Origin: Desemzia sp045528445
GTDB lineage: Bacteria; Bacillota; Bacilli; Lactobacillales; Carnobacteriaceae
Reading direction: 5' to 3'
Length of the DNA: 64,000 nt
NCBI RefSeq assembly: GCF_045528445.1
Contig: NZ_JBGQQU010000011.1
Coordinates: 14,029 to 78,028, forward strand
Every line of letters begins with the position of its first letter. Position 1 is the first letter of the stretch. Shown here piece after piece: positions 9,189 through 17,316 of this stretch. The notes beneath the pieces were generated by a model. That model had not been told where the DNA came from. It ran no database searches and worked only from the letters and a program-made list of their open reading frames with translations. Made by a program: the position numbers and the translations under genes.

Positions 9189-9547
9189 TCCGTGATCATA
9201 CCGGAAATATCCACTAAAGGAGCATCGCTCCATAATTTTTCCAAGTTGTAGAATGAACGTTCTGTGTAGTGGAATACATGGACCACAACGTCTCCTAAAT
9301 CGACTAAGATCCATTTAGCTGAATCTTTTCCTTCGATTTGTTTGACAGAATATCCAGCTTCTTCAACGCTGTCGACGATTGCTTCCGCAATTGCGACAAC
9401 TTGTCGATCATTATTTCCATGCATGACTACAAAATGATCGGCTAAAAGAGAAATATTTCGTACATCCATTACCATAATATCTTCCGCTCTTTTATCGTCC
9501 GCCGCTTTCACTACAAGTTCAAGCAATTCTTTATTTAATTCACTCAT
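9185..9547 (-). CDS. rsfS: Ribosomal silencing factor RsfS
   Basis: RsfS (YqeL) binds L14 on the 50S subunit and blocks joining of the 30S subunit when nutrients are scarce. The 120-residue protein shows the family core DVRNISLLADHFVV and the C-terminal DLGDVVVHVFHYTERSFYNLE region. GGAGG lies 6 bases before the ATG. It sits between yqeK and the methyltransferase gene, 10 bp after yqeK. Confidence 0.96.
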   Translation of the reverse strand: MSELNKELLELVVKAADDKRAEDIMVMDVRNISLLADHFVVMHGNNDRQVVAIAEAIVDSVEEAGYSVKQIEGKDSAKWILVDLGDVVVHVFHYTERSFYNLEKLWSDAPLVDISGMITE

Positions 9548-9557
9548 GTCTTTCCTC

Positions 9558-10169
9558 CTATTTGTTTGCTACCCATTTATTGAAAGTAGCCACTGCTTTT
9601 GGGTAAATCTTTTTTTTCGTTTGAATCAAATGCATCAATGTCTGTTGCGTTTCATATGTCACAGCTGCTTCTAAATCGTTGGATGCAAGACTTCTTGCTT
9701 CGTCTACTCCAGAAAATTTTCTTCCCGGTTCAATAAAATCTGCCACATAAATCACTCGTTCTAATAAAGACATTTCGCTTCTACCAATGGTATGGTAGCG
9801 AATCGCATTTAAGATGTCTTCATCCAAGAGGTGAAACTCTTTTTTGGCTATCTCTGCAGCGCATGGTCCATGCCATATATTGCTTCCATAGTCTAACAAC
9901 TCTTCTTCCAAATGTTCATCAACAATAATCAGTTCTTTCATTTCATGATCAGGTCGCTCTTTAGCGTAATCATGACAAAGAGCTGCAATACTAGCTGCTT
10001 CTACTGAGGCGCCGTATTTATCTGCTAATTGTATAGCAGTCTCTTCCACACCTAATACATGCTTGAACCGTTTGGAACTCATCTGTGTCTCCACTTGAGC
10101 TGCCAGTTTATCTCTTGACAGCGAGATGAATCGACCTGAATAAACAAGCTGTTCTGGTTTAAGTTTCAT
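9558..10169 (-). CDS. yqeK: HD-domain hydrolase YqeK
   Basis: YqeK proteins are metal-dependent HD-domain enzymes that hydrolyse Ap4A symmetrically to two ADP. The HD motif is visible as ALCHDYAKE, with a preceding LGVEETAIQLA helix and the later WHGPCAAEIA segment. The start at 10169 (MKLKPEQL) gives 203 residues, has an AAGGG ribosome binding site and overlaps nadD by 11 bases. A start at 10202 would add 11 residues. The nadD-yqeK-rsfS order is standard in Firmicutes. Confidence 0.92.
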   Translation of the reverse strand: MKLKPEQLVYSGRFISLSRDKLAAQVETQMSSKRFKHVLGVEETAIQLADKYGASVEAASIAALCHDYAKERPDHEMKELIIVDEHLEEELLDYGSNIWHGPCAAEIAKKEFHLLDEDILNAIRYHTIGRSEMSLLERVIYVADFIEPGRKFSGVDEARSLASNDLEAAVTYETQQTLMHLIQTKKKIYPKAVATFNKWVANK

Positions 10170-10803
10170 AACTATACAACCCTTCTTGATAAATGTACTC
10201 AAGAACTTTTTGAGGAATTAAATAATTCACTGTACAGCCGGTGGCAATTTTTTTTCTTAAAGAAGTTGAACTAACGGCTATTTCAGGAACATCTACCCAA
10301 ATCAAAGGATATTGACTCTCAATCACATATCCCGGTCTTTTGACCCCTACAAATTGAATCAATTGAGCCAATTCATCGATCTTATGCCATTTGGGCAGAT
10401 AGTTCACCATGTCTGCACCAATAATAAAATAGTATTCTGTATCTGGATTCTGCTGAGTTAACTGCAGCATTGTCTCATAGGTATAGCTTTTTCCGCCACG
10501 TTCAATTTCAATCGTTTCAAGATCAAACTTAGGATTGTCTTGAATAGCTCTTTCCACCATTTTTAACCGATGCTCAGCCGCAATTGTTTTCTTAGTATCC
10601 ACATGCGGCGGAGCAGCGGTAGGCATAAAATAGACTTTGTCTAATCCCAATTGTTGACATACTTGATCGGCAATCATTAAGTGTGCAACATGTGGAGGAT
10701 TAAAAGTTCCTCCAAGAATACCAACTCTTTTCTTTGTTGTGGTTTCAGCAACTGGTTCACTTAAAACCTGTGTCCGTTTCCCAGAAAAAAACGATTCTTT
10801 CAC
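10159..10803 (-). CDS. nadD: Nicotinate-nucleotide adenylyltransferase
   Basis: NadD adenylates nicotinate mononucleotide to deamido-NAD in NAD biosynthesis. The protein has GGTFNPPHVAHL (the HxGH-type motif, here HVAH, about residues 31-42), FMPTAAPPH and the C-terminal SSTSLRKK motif that binds ATP. The predicted start is GTG at 10803 with AAGGAG 10 bases upstream, giving 214 residues. About 26 residues precede the catalytic motif, slightly longer than usual, so a later start cannot be excluded. It overlaps yqeK. Confidence 0.95.
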   Translation of the reverse strand: MKESFFSGKRTQVLSEPVAETTTKKRVGILGGTFNPPHVAHLMIADQVCQQLGLDKVYFMPTAAPPHVDTKKTIAAEHRLKMVERAIQDNPKFDLETIEIERGGKSYTYETMLQLTQQNPDTEYYFIIGADMVNYLPKWHKIDELAQLIQFVGVKRPGYVIESQYPLIWVDVPEIAVSSTSLRKKIATGCTVNYLIPQKVLEYIYQEGLYSYET

Positions 10804-10837
10804 ACGACTTCCACTCCTTCTTACCTGTGTGCTCTTA

Positions 10838-10953
10838 GACGCGTTGCGAAAGGCAGCTCACACTACCGTTTCACAACCACAACTGTTTGGAAAGAACCCT
10901 AAACTGTTGTGGTCGTGAAACGTCCGGTGAGCTAAACGCCTTTCTTCACGCTC
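10838..10953. repeat. Long imperfect inverted repeat between yhbY and nadD
   Basis: Two arms of about 50 bases (10841-10888 and 10900-10950) form a long imperfect hairpin with a short loop. The best-matched parts are AAAGGC, AGCTCAC and CGTTTCACAACCAC, which pair with their complements. The right arm overlaps the yhbY stop codon. Because no long T run follows on the minus strand, it is not an ordinary terminator. A processing or stabilising element, or a small palindromic repeat of REP type, is more likely. Confidence 0.7.
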
Positions 10954-11257
10954 TTGGTATTTCTAATGATACTTTACGGTATTTTTCTTGCGTCGAAGGT
11001 TTGTACAGCACAATTACTCGGCCAATTTTTTGAACGGCTTGACATCCTACTGCCTGTTCAATTTCTTCAGCCACTTCTGGAACTTCTTCATCTGAGTTTT
11101 GCAGAATGGATACTTTGATCAATTCTCTTTTTTCTAATGCTTCCCCGATTTGTTTTAACATATCCGGATTCATTCCGTTTTTCCCAATTTGAAAAATAGG
11201 ATTTAAATGATGTGCTTTACTACGCAAAAAACTTTTTTGTTTTCCTGTTAAGGCCAT
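10946..11257 (-). CDS. yhbY: YhbY-family RNA-binding protein (CRM domain)
   Basis: This 103-residue protein consists of a single CRM (CRS1-YhbY) domain that binds precursor large-subunit rRNA. It begins LTGKQKSFLRSKAHHLNPIFQIGKNG, with the family GKNG loop, and has the RELIKVSIL strand. E. coli YhbY associates with pre-50S particles, and a role in ribosome assembly fits the neighbours yqeH and nadD. It lies 31 bp after yqeH and before the long inverted repeat. Confidence 0.95.
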   Translation of the reverse strand: MALTGKQKSFLRSKAHHLNPIFQIGKNGMNPDMLKQIGEALEKRELIKVSILQNSDEEVPEVAEEIEQAVGCQAVQKIGRVIVLYKPSTQEKYRKVSLEIPRA

Positions 11258-11288
11258 GCTGATTCTCCATTTCTGTATACGAACTTTT

Positions 11289-12422
11289 TTATATAATTGA
11301 CTTTCTGATTAAAACATCGATTCCTTTAGGAGCCCATCCAGCTACTACAACTCCTGGTTCAGGGACTGTTACCCAGCCTAAACCAGCAAATACGATATCT
11401 GTCTTTTCTTTGATTGAAAATTCAAAGCGAACAAGTTCTGGGAAAGTATCTTTTTCTTCATTACGAGGTGGTTGCAATAATTCGCCTTTTTGTTTTTGAT
11501 ACAATTCATCTGCTTTTTCTAATTTAGTTCGATGAATATTCAAATCGTTTGAAACGTAACAAGTAAAGGAACTTCTATCCCCTTTGATAAAGTCAAATCG
11601 AGCCACTCCACCAAAAAATAAGGTTTGGCCTTCATTCAATTGGTAAACTTTAGGTTTGATCTCTTTTTTAGGAGCAATCAGTTTTAAGTCTTTTGCACCT
11701 AAAACATGCGCCATTTGATGACGATGAATAATTCCCGGTGTGTCAATCAATGAATTACCATCTTCTAAAGGAATTTCTATTTGATCCAACGTTGTACCTG
11801 GGAATTGAGACGTTGTAATCAAATCTTTTACTCCAGCAGAAGTATTGATGATTTGATTGATCAAGCTGGATTTCCCAACATTCGTGACACCGACTACGTA
11901 AACATCTTTTCCGTTACGATATTGTTCGATCATCTCTTTTAAGTGTTCTACTTCATCGGCTTTCATTGCACTAGTCAAAACAACATCTGTCGGTCGCAGA
12001 CCAGCTTCATGAGCTCTTTCGCGTAACCATTGAGTCAAGCGTCCTCTTTTTTGTGATTTTGGCAATAAGTCTACCTTATTTCCAACCAGCAATACTGGAT
12101 TTTTCCCAACAAAACGGTGCAATCCAGGAATCAAACTACCATTAAAATCGAACACATCTACTACGTTGACAATCAAGGCATCTTTAGAGCCTATTTCATT
12201 CAATAATTTTAGAAAATCATCATCTGTCAAATGAACATCTTGAATTTCATTGTAGTGACGCAATCTAAAACAACGTTGGCAATAAACTTCGCCCGTTTCT
12301 AAGCCTTTTTCTAAAGCTGTTTTTGGAGTATAACCCGCTTTAGTTTTATCAGTGGTTTGCAGCAGAGCACCGCATCCAATGCACCGAATTTCTTCTTCAG
12401 TCTTTAACTCTGTCTTTGTCAT
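11289..12422 (-). CDS. yqeH: Ribosome biogenesis GTPase YqeH
   Basis: YqeH is a circularly permuted GTPase needed for 30S assembly. The 377-residue protein begins with a zinc finger (Cys14, Cys17, Cys48, Cys51). The G motifs come in permuted order: NKVD (G4), then GVTNVGKSS (G1), a G2-like threonine stretch and DTPG (G3). The C-terminal region is of the YqeH type. Its start overlaps the end of yqeG by 26 bases, which suggests coupling. Confidence 0.97.
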   Translation of the reverse strand: MTKTELKTEEEIRCIGCGALLQTTDKTKAGYTPKTALEKGLETGEVYCQRCFRLRHYNEIQDVHLTDDDFLKLLNEIGSKDALIVNVVDVFDFNGSLIPGLHRFVGKNPVLLVGNKVDLLPKSQKRGRLTQWLRERAHEAGLRPTDVVLTSAMKADEVEHLKEMIEQYRNGKDVYVVGVTNVGKSSLINQIINTSAGVKDLITTSQFPGTTLDQIEIPLEDGNSLIDTPGIIHRHQMAHVLGAKDLKLIAPKKEIKPKVYQLNEGQTLFFGGVARFDFIKGDRSSFTCYVSNDLNIHRTKLEKADELYQKQKGELLQPPRNEEKDTFPELVRFEFSIKEKTDIVFAGLGWVTVPEPGVVVAGWAPKGIDVLIRKSII

Positions 12423-12945
12423 GTATCGATGTCCTCCATCTCATGTTTGGATCTTTTTTAATCAGGTGATTCATAATGTGCAACTCAAAGAAACGATTGA
12501 TCTTGGTGTTCCAGGCATCTGAATTGAGAATCGGCTTCACTAAGACATTTTGGATTCCGGCAAGATTGGCGCCCCAAATATCTGTCATGATCTGATCTCC
12601 CACCATTAAAATCTCTTCTTTCGACAATTCTAATCCTCTAGTCGCTTCATTAAAACCTTTAGACAGCGGCTTCAATGCTCTGGCAACGTAACGCACACCT
12701 AATACATCTGCTACACGTTTCACTCGTTCATCGTTGTTGTTTGAAAGGATAACGATTGGTATATCAGCTGTTTTCATGGCTGAAATCCAAGCGATCAATT
12801 CTTCGGTACCATTTGGATTATTCCAGGCAATCAGTGTATTGTCTAAATCTGTCAACACCGCTTTTATGCCGTGCTCATTTAATTGTTCCGGTGTAATTTG
12901 GTAGATTGCTTCTACCATCCATGTTGGCTTAAATAAATTTAACAT
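12397..12945 (-). CDS. yqeG: YqeG family HAD-type phosphatase
   Basis: This 182-residue HAD-superfamily (subfamily IIIA) phosphatase has the nucleophile motif DLDNTLIAW at about residues 32-40, with ILSNNND as motif II and MVGDQIMTDIWGA as motif IV. Its physiological substrate is not established. It is the first gene of the block that runs to rpmF, with its own promoter at 13011-13038 and a hairpin in its 5' untranslated region. Confidence 0.94.
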   Translation of the reverse strand: MLNLFKPTWMVEAIYQITPEQLNEHGIKAVLTDLDNTLIAWNNPNGTEELIAWISAMKTADIPIVILSNNNDERVKRVADVLGVRYVARALKPLSKGFNEATRGLELSKEEILMVGDQIMTDIWGANLAGIQNVLVKPILNSDAWNTKINRFFELHIMNHLIKKDPNMRWRTSIHDKDRVKD

Positions 12946-12961
12946 AACATCTCCCTACCCA

Positions 12962-12992
12962 TTAAAATAGGAGCACTTCGTTCAGTACTCCC
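12962..12992 (-). terminator. Hairpin in yqeG leader / terminator of the D-Asp operon
   Basis: A 9-bp stem (GGGAGTACT with AGTGCTCCT, one mismatch, 6-base loop) is followed by TATTTTAAT on the minus strand. It lies downstream both of the ATP-grasp gene and of the predicted yqeG promoter. It may therefore end the upstream operon and partly attenuate yqeG. The T run is weak. Confidence 0.55.
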
Positions 12993-13010
12993 ATAGTCTT
13001 CTATATTTTT

Positions 13011-13038
13011 ATTATACGCAAAAAAGAAGGAATTTCAA
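13011..13038 (-). promoter_or_regulatory. Promoter of the yqeG block
   Basis: TTGAAA (13033-13038) and TATAAT (13011-13016) are separated by 16 bases on the minus strand, about 70 bases before yqeG. The spacer and -10 region (CTTTTTTGCGTATA) is nearly identical to the region upstream of coiA. Confidence 0.7.
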
Positions 13039-13053
13039 TTTTTGCTTTAATTC

Positions 13054-14259
13054 TTATGCTTCCTCTGGTGGATGTTGTTTAAACTTCTTAAAGAAGTTTA
13101 GTTTTGCCGATTCAATATACATTCGACGTTTTAAAGTAACCCCATCATTGCAGTCCAGCGGGTTAGATACTTTTCCAGTTTTGTAAAATCCTTTGATTTT
13201 ATCTTTTAGGATTGGGTCTTTAATGTATTTCAACAGCAGCCTTTTAGGGACTACGTTAAAGAGTGCTTCATTTTTGACGATAGTCGGTTCGATCGGTTCC
13301 TTAGTCAACCAGTCTTTAATATAGTAGGCAGCTACGTTTTCTCCAGCAGCACAGACATAATAATGACTAACCCCTAATCGGCCATTCAATTCAAAAAACT
13401 TGTATTGTCCATCACGAGCATCGTATTTCAAGTCATAATTTGAAAAGGCATCAAAGCCGAACTCTTCGACTAATTTACGTACATTCTCATACACGCTTTC
13501 TTCTTCACGCGATAAAATGGCTAAATGATTTCCGATTCCTGATGGCGTGTGGTCTTCTAGTAGAATTTGTCCAAAGGAAATCAATTTCACTTCTCCATCT
13601 TGGATAGAACGGTATGCGGTAACCACAGCTTGTGTGCTGTCATCTCCGGGAATGTACTCCTGAAGAGCTACTTCGCCTTGATAGCCGCCTTTGCGCATAG
13701 CTTCAAAACTTTGTCTGTATTCTTCCTGGTTCTCTAAGATGTACACTTTTTTCTTTCCTTCAAAATGTAAATCTTGATAATTTTGAGAAGTAATAGGTTT
13801 CATGACAATCGGAAATTCAAATGGCAGATCTGCTTCAAATTCAGCACTGATTTTTGTCTTTGGATAAGGCACATTTAGCTTTTCACACGCTTCATAAAAA
13901 TACTGCTTATCTGTAGCTCGTTTAAATACATTTTCGTCCACATAAGGAACTATCCAATTTTTAGGAAATCGTTCCTTATTGACGATCACAAATTCAGCAT
14001 ACAGATCGTCGCTTCCAAAAATAATTTTAGGGATATCCGGCGTTTCATTTTCCAACTTATTGACTTCATCAAATAGCACTTTTTCTTCTTTGATATCTGG
14101 CAAAACGTGGTATTCAAAAAAAGGCACGTCAGCAACAGGACCAATAATTCGCGAACAAAAGACATGGACTTTTATTTTATACTCTTCGTACAAAGAACGT
14201 CCAATCCCATAAGCTCCACGACTACCTCCAAGTACTACCGGTATAAATGTTTGTTTCAT
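13054..14259 (-). CDS. ATP-grasp carboxylate-amine ligase, probable D-aspartate ligase
   Basis: This 401-residue protein has ATP-grasp features: KQYFYEACEKLNVPYPKT, the ATP-binding PIVMKPI and the metal-binding FFELNGRLG near residue 295. The N-terminal pattern FIPVVLGGSRGAYGIGRSLYE recalls the D-aspartate ligase of Enterococcus faecium, which adds D-Asp to the side-chain amine of the third stem-peptide residue. The neighbours support this: an aspartate racemase and a MurE-like ligase lie directly upstream with 20-22 bp gaps. The start at 14259 has GAAAGG 11 bases upstream; the ATG at 14268 is too close to that site. Substrate specificity is inferred. Confidence 0.7.
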   Translation of the reverse strand: MKQTFIPVVLGGSRGAYGIGRSLYEEYKIKVHVFCSRIIGPVADVPFFEYHVLPDIKEEKVLFDEVNKLENETPDIPKIIFGSDDLYAEFVIVNKERFPKNWIVPYVDENVFKRATDKQYFYEACEKLNVPYPKTKISAEFEADLPFEFPIVMKPITSQNYQDLHFEGKKKVYILENQEEYRQSFEAMRKGGYQGEVALQEYIPGDDSTQAVVTAYRSIQDGEVKLISFGQILLEDHTPSGIGNHLAILSREEESVYENVRKLVEEFGFDAFSNYDLKYDARDGQYKFFELNGRLGVSHYYVCAAGENVAAYYIKDWLTKEPIEPTIVKNEALFNVVPKRLLLKYIKDPILKDKIKGFYKTGKVSNPLDCNDGVTLKRRMYIESAKLNFFKKFKQHPPEEA

Positions 14260-14280
14260 TACTATCATAGCCTTTCTTGA

Positions 14281-15801
14281 TTATATATGATGCTTATTGT
14301 AAGTTTCTAGGTTCTTGATGACATGGAATGCATCACCTTCGTATTCAACATAGCCGTTTCCCACTCGTTGATTTATTTCTGCACCTTTCCCAACCACAGC
14401 AACGACAGTCGGCATCTCGATATGGCTCATTGCTTTACGGATAGCTTCTGCACGATCTTCAATAATTTCATAAGATCCGTTTTCAGCTATTACAGCTTCC
14501 GCTACTTGTTCAGAAATTGAGCGGACAGATTCATTGGCTGGATCATCCTCTGTAATATACACCATATCTGCAATGCGGCCCGCTACTTCCCCCATCTCTT
14601 TACGGCGGTTAAAAGCTTTGCCTCCTGGACAACCAAACACAGCGATCATTTGATGATTTGGATACTCTTTTTTCAACGAATTGAATAATACTTCAAAGCT
14701 TAATCGATTGTGAGCATAGTCTACGATTCCTACTAAATTAGTATCATGGCTCGTATACAATTCCATGCGTCCTTTTGCTCGAGCTTTCAACAAGCCTGAC
14801 TTGATATACTCTACCGGGATCTCCAATACATACATTGCAGCAATTGCAGCTAGAGCATTTTCAACATTGAATAATCCAGCAATTCCTAAAGTCATTTTTT
14901 CTGTATACTGAGGAGTACGAACATCAAAAGTAATGTGGTGATCCTCTTTTTGAACGTTGTATCCATAAACATCAGCTTTTTCATTGTGTTGGCTAAACGT
15001 AACAACTTTATTGGCTTGTTTAGCGGCATTCTCTATTCTTGCAAGATAATCCGTATCCAAGTTCAAACAAATGGTTTTTGATTGCTTAAACAATAAGAGT
15101 TTTGAATTTAAATAATCGTCCATGTCACTGTGTTCTAAAGGACTTAGATGGTCTTCCGATATATTCAGAAAAATTCCTATCTCAAAATCCAGGCCTTTTG
15201 TCCGATCGTATTTTAATGCTTGGCTGGAAACTTCCATTTCAAAAAATTCTACTCCAGAATCCACTGCCGTTCTAAAATTTTGTTTTAATACCATAGCTTC
15301 AGGTGTGGTCATACGAGAAGGAGCTTTCGTTACCCCATCATAGTTTTCTACTGAAGAGAAATAAGCAGAATTTTTTTTCTGATTGGCTACCAGATAGTCA
15401 TCTAAGATAGAACGAATAAAGTTCGTAGTCGTTGTTTTTCCTTTTGTACCTGTCACACCCACTAAGGTCAAATCTTTTTCTGGAAAATCAAAGAATAAAG
15501 AACTTAACAAAGCCATAGCTTCGCGTATATCCGTTACTAAGATCACCGGTGCATCTACATCATATTCCACTTCGCTCACATAAGCTACAGCACCATATGA
15601 AACTGCTTGTCTCAAATACTCTTCTTTAAAATTTGCTCCTTTACAAATAAACAAAGAAGGGTCACTGACTTCTCTTGAGTCATAAGTCATCTGTAAAATG
15701 ACATTCTCAGTAATCATCGAGTTTTGGTCAATGGTTGTTTTGATCAGAATATCATTTGCAACTAATTGATTGATGTATTCTTGTACTTTTAAAGCTTTCA
15801 T
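14281..15801 (-). CDS. murE: UDP-MurNAc-tripeptide synthetase (MurE), L-Lys/L-Orn-type motif
   Basis: MurE adds the third amino acid to UDP-MurNAc-L-Ala-D-Glu in the cytoplasm. The 506-residue protein has the Mur-ligase P-loop GVTGTKGKTT (115-124), ALKYDR and KGRMELY. The specificity region reads DDPANES (419-425), where diaminopimelate-adding MurE enzymes have DNPR. A Lys or Orn substrate is therefore predicted. The usual DYAHTPD reads DYAHNRLS here, so this belongs to a divergent MurE branch. It lies between the aspartate racemase and the ATP-grasp ligase in one operon. Confidence 0.85.
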   Translation of the reverse strand: MKALKVQEYINQLVANDILIKTTIDQNSMITENVILQMTYDSREVSDPSLFICKGANFKEEYLRQAVSYGAVAYVSEVEYDVDAPVILVTDIREAMALLSSLFFDFPEKDLTLVGVTGTKGKTTTTNFIRSILDDYLVANQKKNSAYFSSVENYDGVTKAPSRMTTPEAMVLKQNFRTAVDSGVEFFEMEVSSQALKYDRTKGLDFEIGIFLNISEDHLSPLEHSDMDDYLNSKLLLFKQSKTICLNLDTDYLARIENAAKQANKVVTFSQHNEKADVYGYNVQKEDHHITFDVRTPQYTEKMTLGIAGLFNVENALAAIAAMYVLEIPVEYIKSGLLKARAKGRMELYTSHDTNLVGIVDYAHNRLSFEVLFNSLKKEYPNHQMIAVFGCPGGKAFNRRKEMGEVAGRIADMVYITEDDPANESVRSISEQVAEAVIAENGSYEIIEDRAEAIRKAMSHIEMPTVVAVVGKGAEINQRVGNGYVEYEGDAFHVIKNLETYNKHHI

Positions 15802-15821
15802 GTATCCATAACTCCCTTTGC

Positions 15822-16538
15822 TTAAACTAATGGTTGAGTCCGTCGTGCCAGTTCCACTGTTTTCCGAACCAAAACATCATCAGCATCTACTACATTACTC
15901 TTCTTTTTGTGGTCGTAACTATTGAAGATAGATAATTCAGTGCATCCCAGCACTACATAATCACACTGTTCCGCTTCGAAACAGGACACCATCTTATTGT
16001 AACGAGGCATATTGATATTGGAATTTTGCTTGATATCTACATAGATCAAGTCGTTAACGATTTTTTGCAACTCTTTGTTCGGTACGTAAGAAGCAAATCC
16101 AGCTTCATTGAGTTTATCTTCATAGATTTTCGATTCGATCGTACCTTCAGTGGCAGCAATCCCGATTTTCATCCCTTGTTTTGCTCCCCGTACCATCAGT
16201 TCTTTAACTGTTTCATCAATCATGTTTAAAAAAGGAACATTGATCAATTGGGCTAATTCATCGTAAAAGAAATGTGCCGTATTGCAGGGCATCACAATAA
16301 AATCAGGTTCCATCGCTGCCAGTTTTTGCAAACCAGAAGCTAGCACAGGAACTGGGTTTGGCGCGCTTTTGTCTAAAATATATTCCGTACGATCCGGAAT
16401 ACTAGCTTTATTGTATACAACATAGTTTAAATAATCTTGGTCTTTATTAGCAGCAGATAACCGGTTTAGTTCCTGAATAAAATTTTCAGTTGCTAAAGTT
16501 CCCATACCACCTAAGACAGCAAATAAATGTTCACTCAT
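15822..16538 (-). CDS. Aspartate/glutamate racemase family protein, probable aspartate racemase
   Basis: This cofactor-independent racemase of 238 residues shows both catalytic cysteines in family context: VMPCNTAHFF (about residue 83) and VLGCTELS (about residue 198). It begins FAVLGGMGTLATENFI, as RacD/YgeA-type enzymes do. In this operon it would supply D-Asp for the ATP-grasp ligase. AAGGAG precedes the ATG. Glutamate racemase MurI lacks this N-terminal GGMGTLAT pattern, so aspartate is the likelier substrate. Confidence 0.85.
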   Translation of the reverse strand: MSEHLFAVLGGMGTLATENFIQELNRLSAANKDQDYLNYVVYNKASIPDRTEYILDKSAPNPVPVLASGLQKLAAMEPDFIVMPCNTAHFFYDELAQLINVPFLNMIDETVKELMVRGAKQGMKIGIAATEGTIESKIYEDKLNEAGFASYVPNKELQKIVNDLIYVDIKQNSNINMPRYNKMVSCFEAEQCDYVVLGCTELSIFNSYDHKKKSNVVDADDVLVRKTVELARRTQPLV

Positions 16539-16550
16539 CCGCTTCTACTC

Positions 16551-16613
16551 CTTAAGTTAACTTAAGTTTAACAAACTTCTATTCATTATAACAAAATATT
16601 CTACTGATTTCAT
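16551..16613 (-). promoter_or_regulatory. Promoter and palindrome upstream of the racemase operon
   Basis: On the minus strand ATGAAA (16608-16613) and TATAAT (16585-16590) are separated by 17 bases. Between this promoter and the start codon lies a perfect 16-bp palindrome, CTTAAGTTAACTTAAG (16551-16566), whose end runs into the AAGGAG ribosome binding site. It could be an operator or a hairpin that masks translation initiation. Confidence 0.65.
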
Positions 16614-16749
16614 AAATATGAGAGGGCAAACAGATAAAAACACCCGTTTACTCTAAAAAAAACTGTAGCAGTTTCTAAAACTTGACGTGCCAAACAGGCC
16701 CTTTATCAAATACAGCGAACGAATACGAAAGGGATTTTATCATTATGGA

Positions 16750-16797
16750 CAAAATAAAACAACCGATGCAGAAATACGACTATTTCTGCATCGGTTG
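16750..16797 (-). terminator. Terminator after ykuJ
   Basis: A perfect 17-bp stem (16760-16776 with 16781-16797) and 4-base loop is followed on the minus strand by GTTTTATTTTG. It ends the ykuJ transcript. Confidence 0.9.
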
Positions 16798-16802
16798 ATT
16801 GC

Positions 16803-17036
16803 TTAATCTTGAAGTAGTTCAAATATTTCTATGGCTACGATGTCGATATCATCAAATTGATATACTTGACCGGTTGCTCTTTCTTCTAGTTCATAGATTC
16901 CTGCTTTTCCATCATAAGTAATCAAACAGCGCTCAGCGCCCTCTTTTTCAAAACGACGAACTTGTACTTCTCCGTCTGTGCCTTCTTGCATAGCTTCTAA
17001 TCTTCGTATAATGGCTGTTAATTGTGAAGACTTCAT
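16803..17036 (-). CDS. ykuJ: YkuJ family protein (DUF1797)
   Basis: This is a 77-residue protein of the YkuJ family, known mainly from structures; its function is unknown. It begins MKSSQLTAIIRRLEAMQEG and ends with an amphipathic IVAIEIFELLQD helix, as in the family. The start at 17036 has AAAGGGG 8 bases upstream, so the six extra codons up to 17054 are left out. It appears to be a single-gene unit ended by the strong terminator at 16750. Confidence 0.85.
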   Translation of the reverse strand: MKSSQLTAIIRRLEAMQEGTDGEVQVRRFEKEGAERCLITYDGKAGIYELEERATGQVYQFDDIDIVAIEIFELLQD

Positions 17037-17263
17037 GATTCGTGCCCCTTTCAAACTTGACTCAGTACCATTTTAACAGATTTTATTGCAAATAACACTA
17101 TACTCACTTGTCTTTTATGAAAAAAAATATCCATCGTCTCTATATCCCTGTTAAATAAAGCTTTCCTCATCATCCAGTACTCACATTTGCCCCACAATTA
17201 TGATAATTAAATTATAGACACATCCTTAGAATAATCAATTATTATTCCATTAACTGATATCTA
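17037..17263. other. Intergenic region between ykuJ and ykwC, no gene seen
   Basis: This A/T-rich stretch carries the upstream region of ykuJ and the space before the ykwC terminator. No open frame with a ribosome binding site and no notable repeat is visible. Confidence 0.6.
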
Positions 17264-17298
17264 ATAAAAAAAGAGCTGCAATCATTTCGTCGCAGCTC
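17262..17298 (-). terminator. Terminator after ykwC
   Basis: The stem GAGCTGC/GCAGCTC is followed on the minus strand by seven T residues, 19 bp beyond the stop codon of the dehydrogenase gene. Confidence 0.85.
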
Positions 17299-17316
17299 CT
17301 GATAAAATGAACCTAA

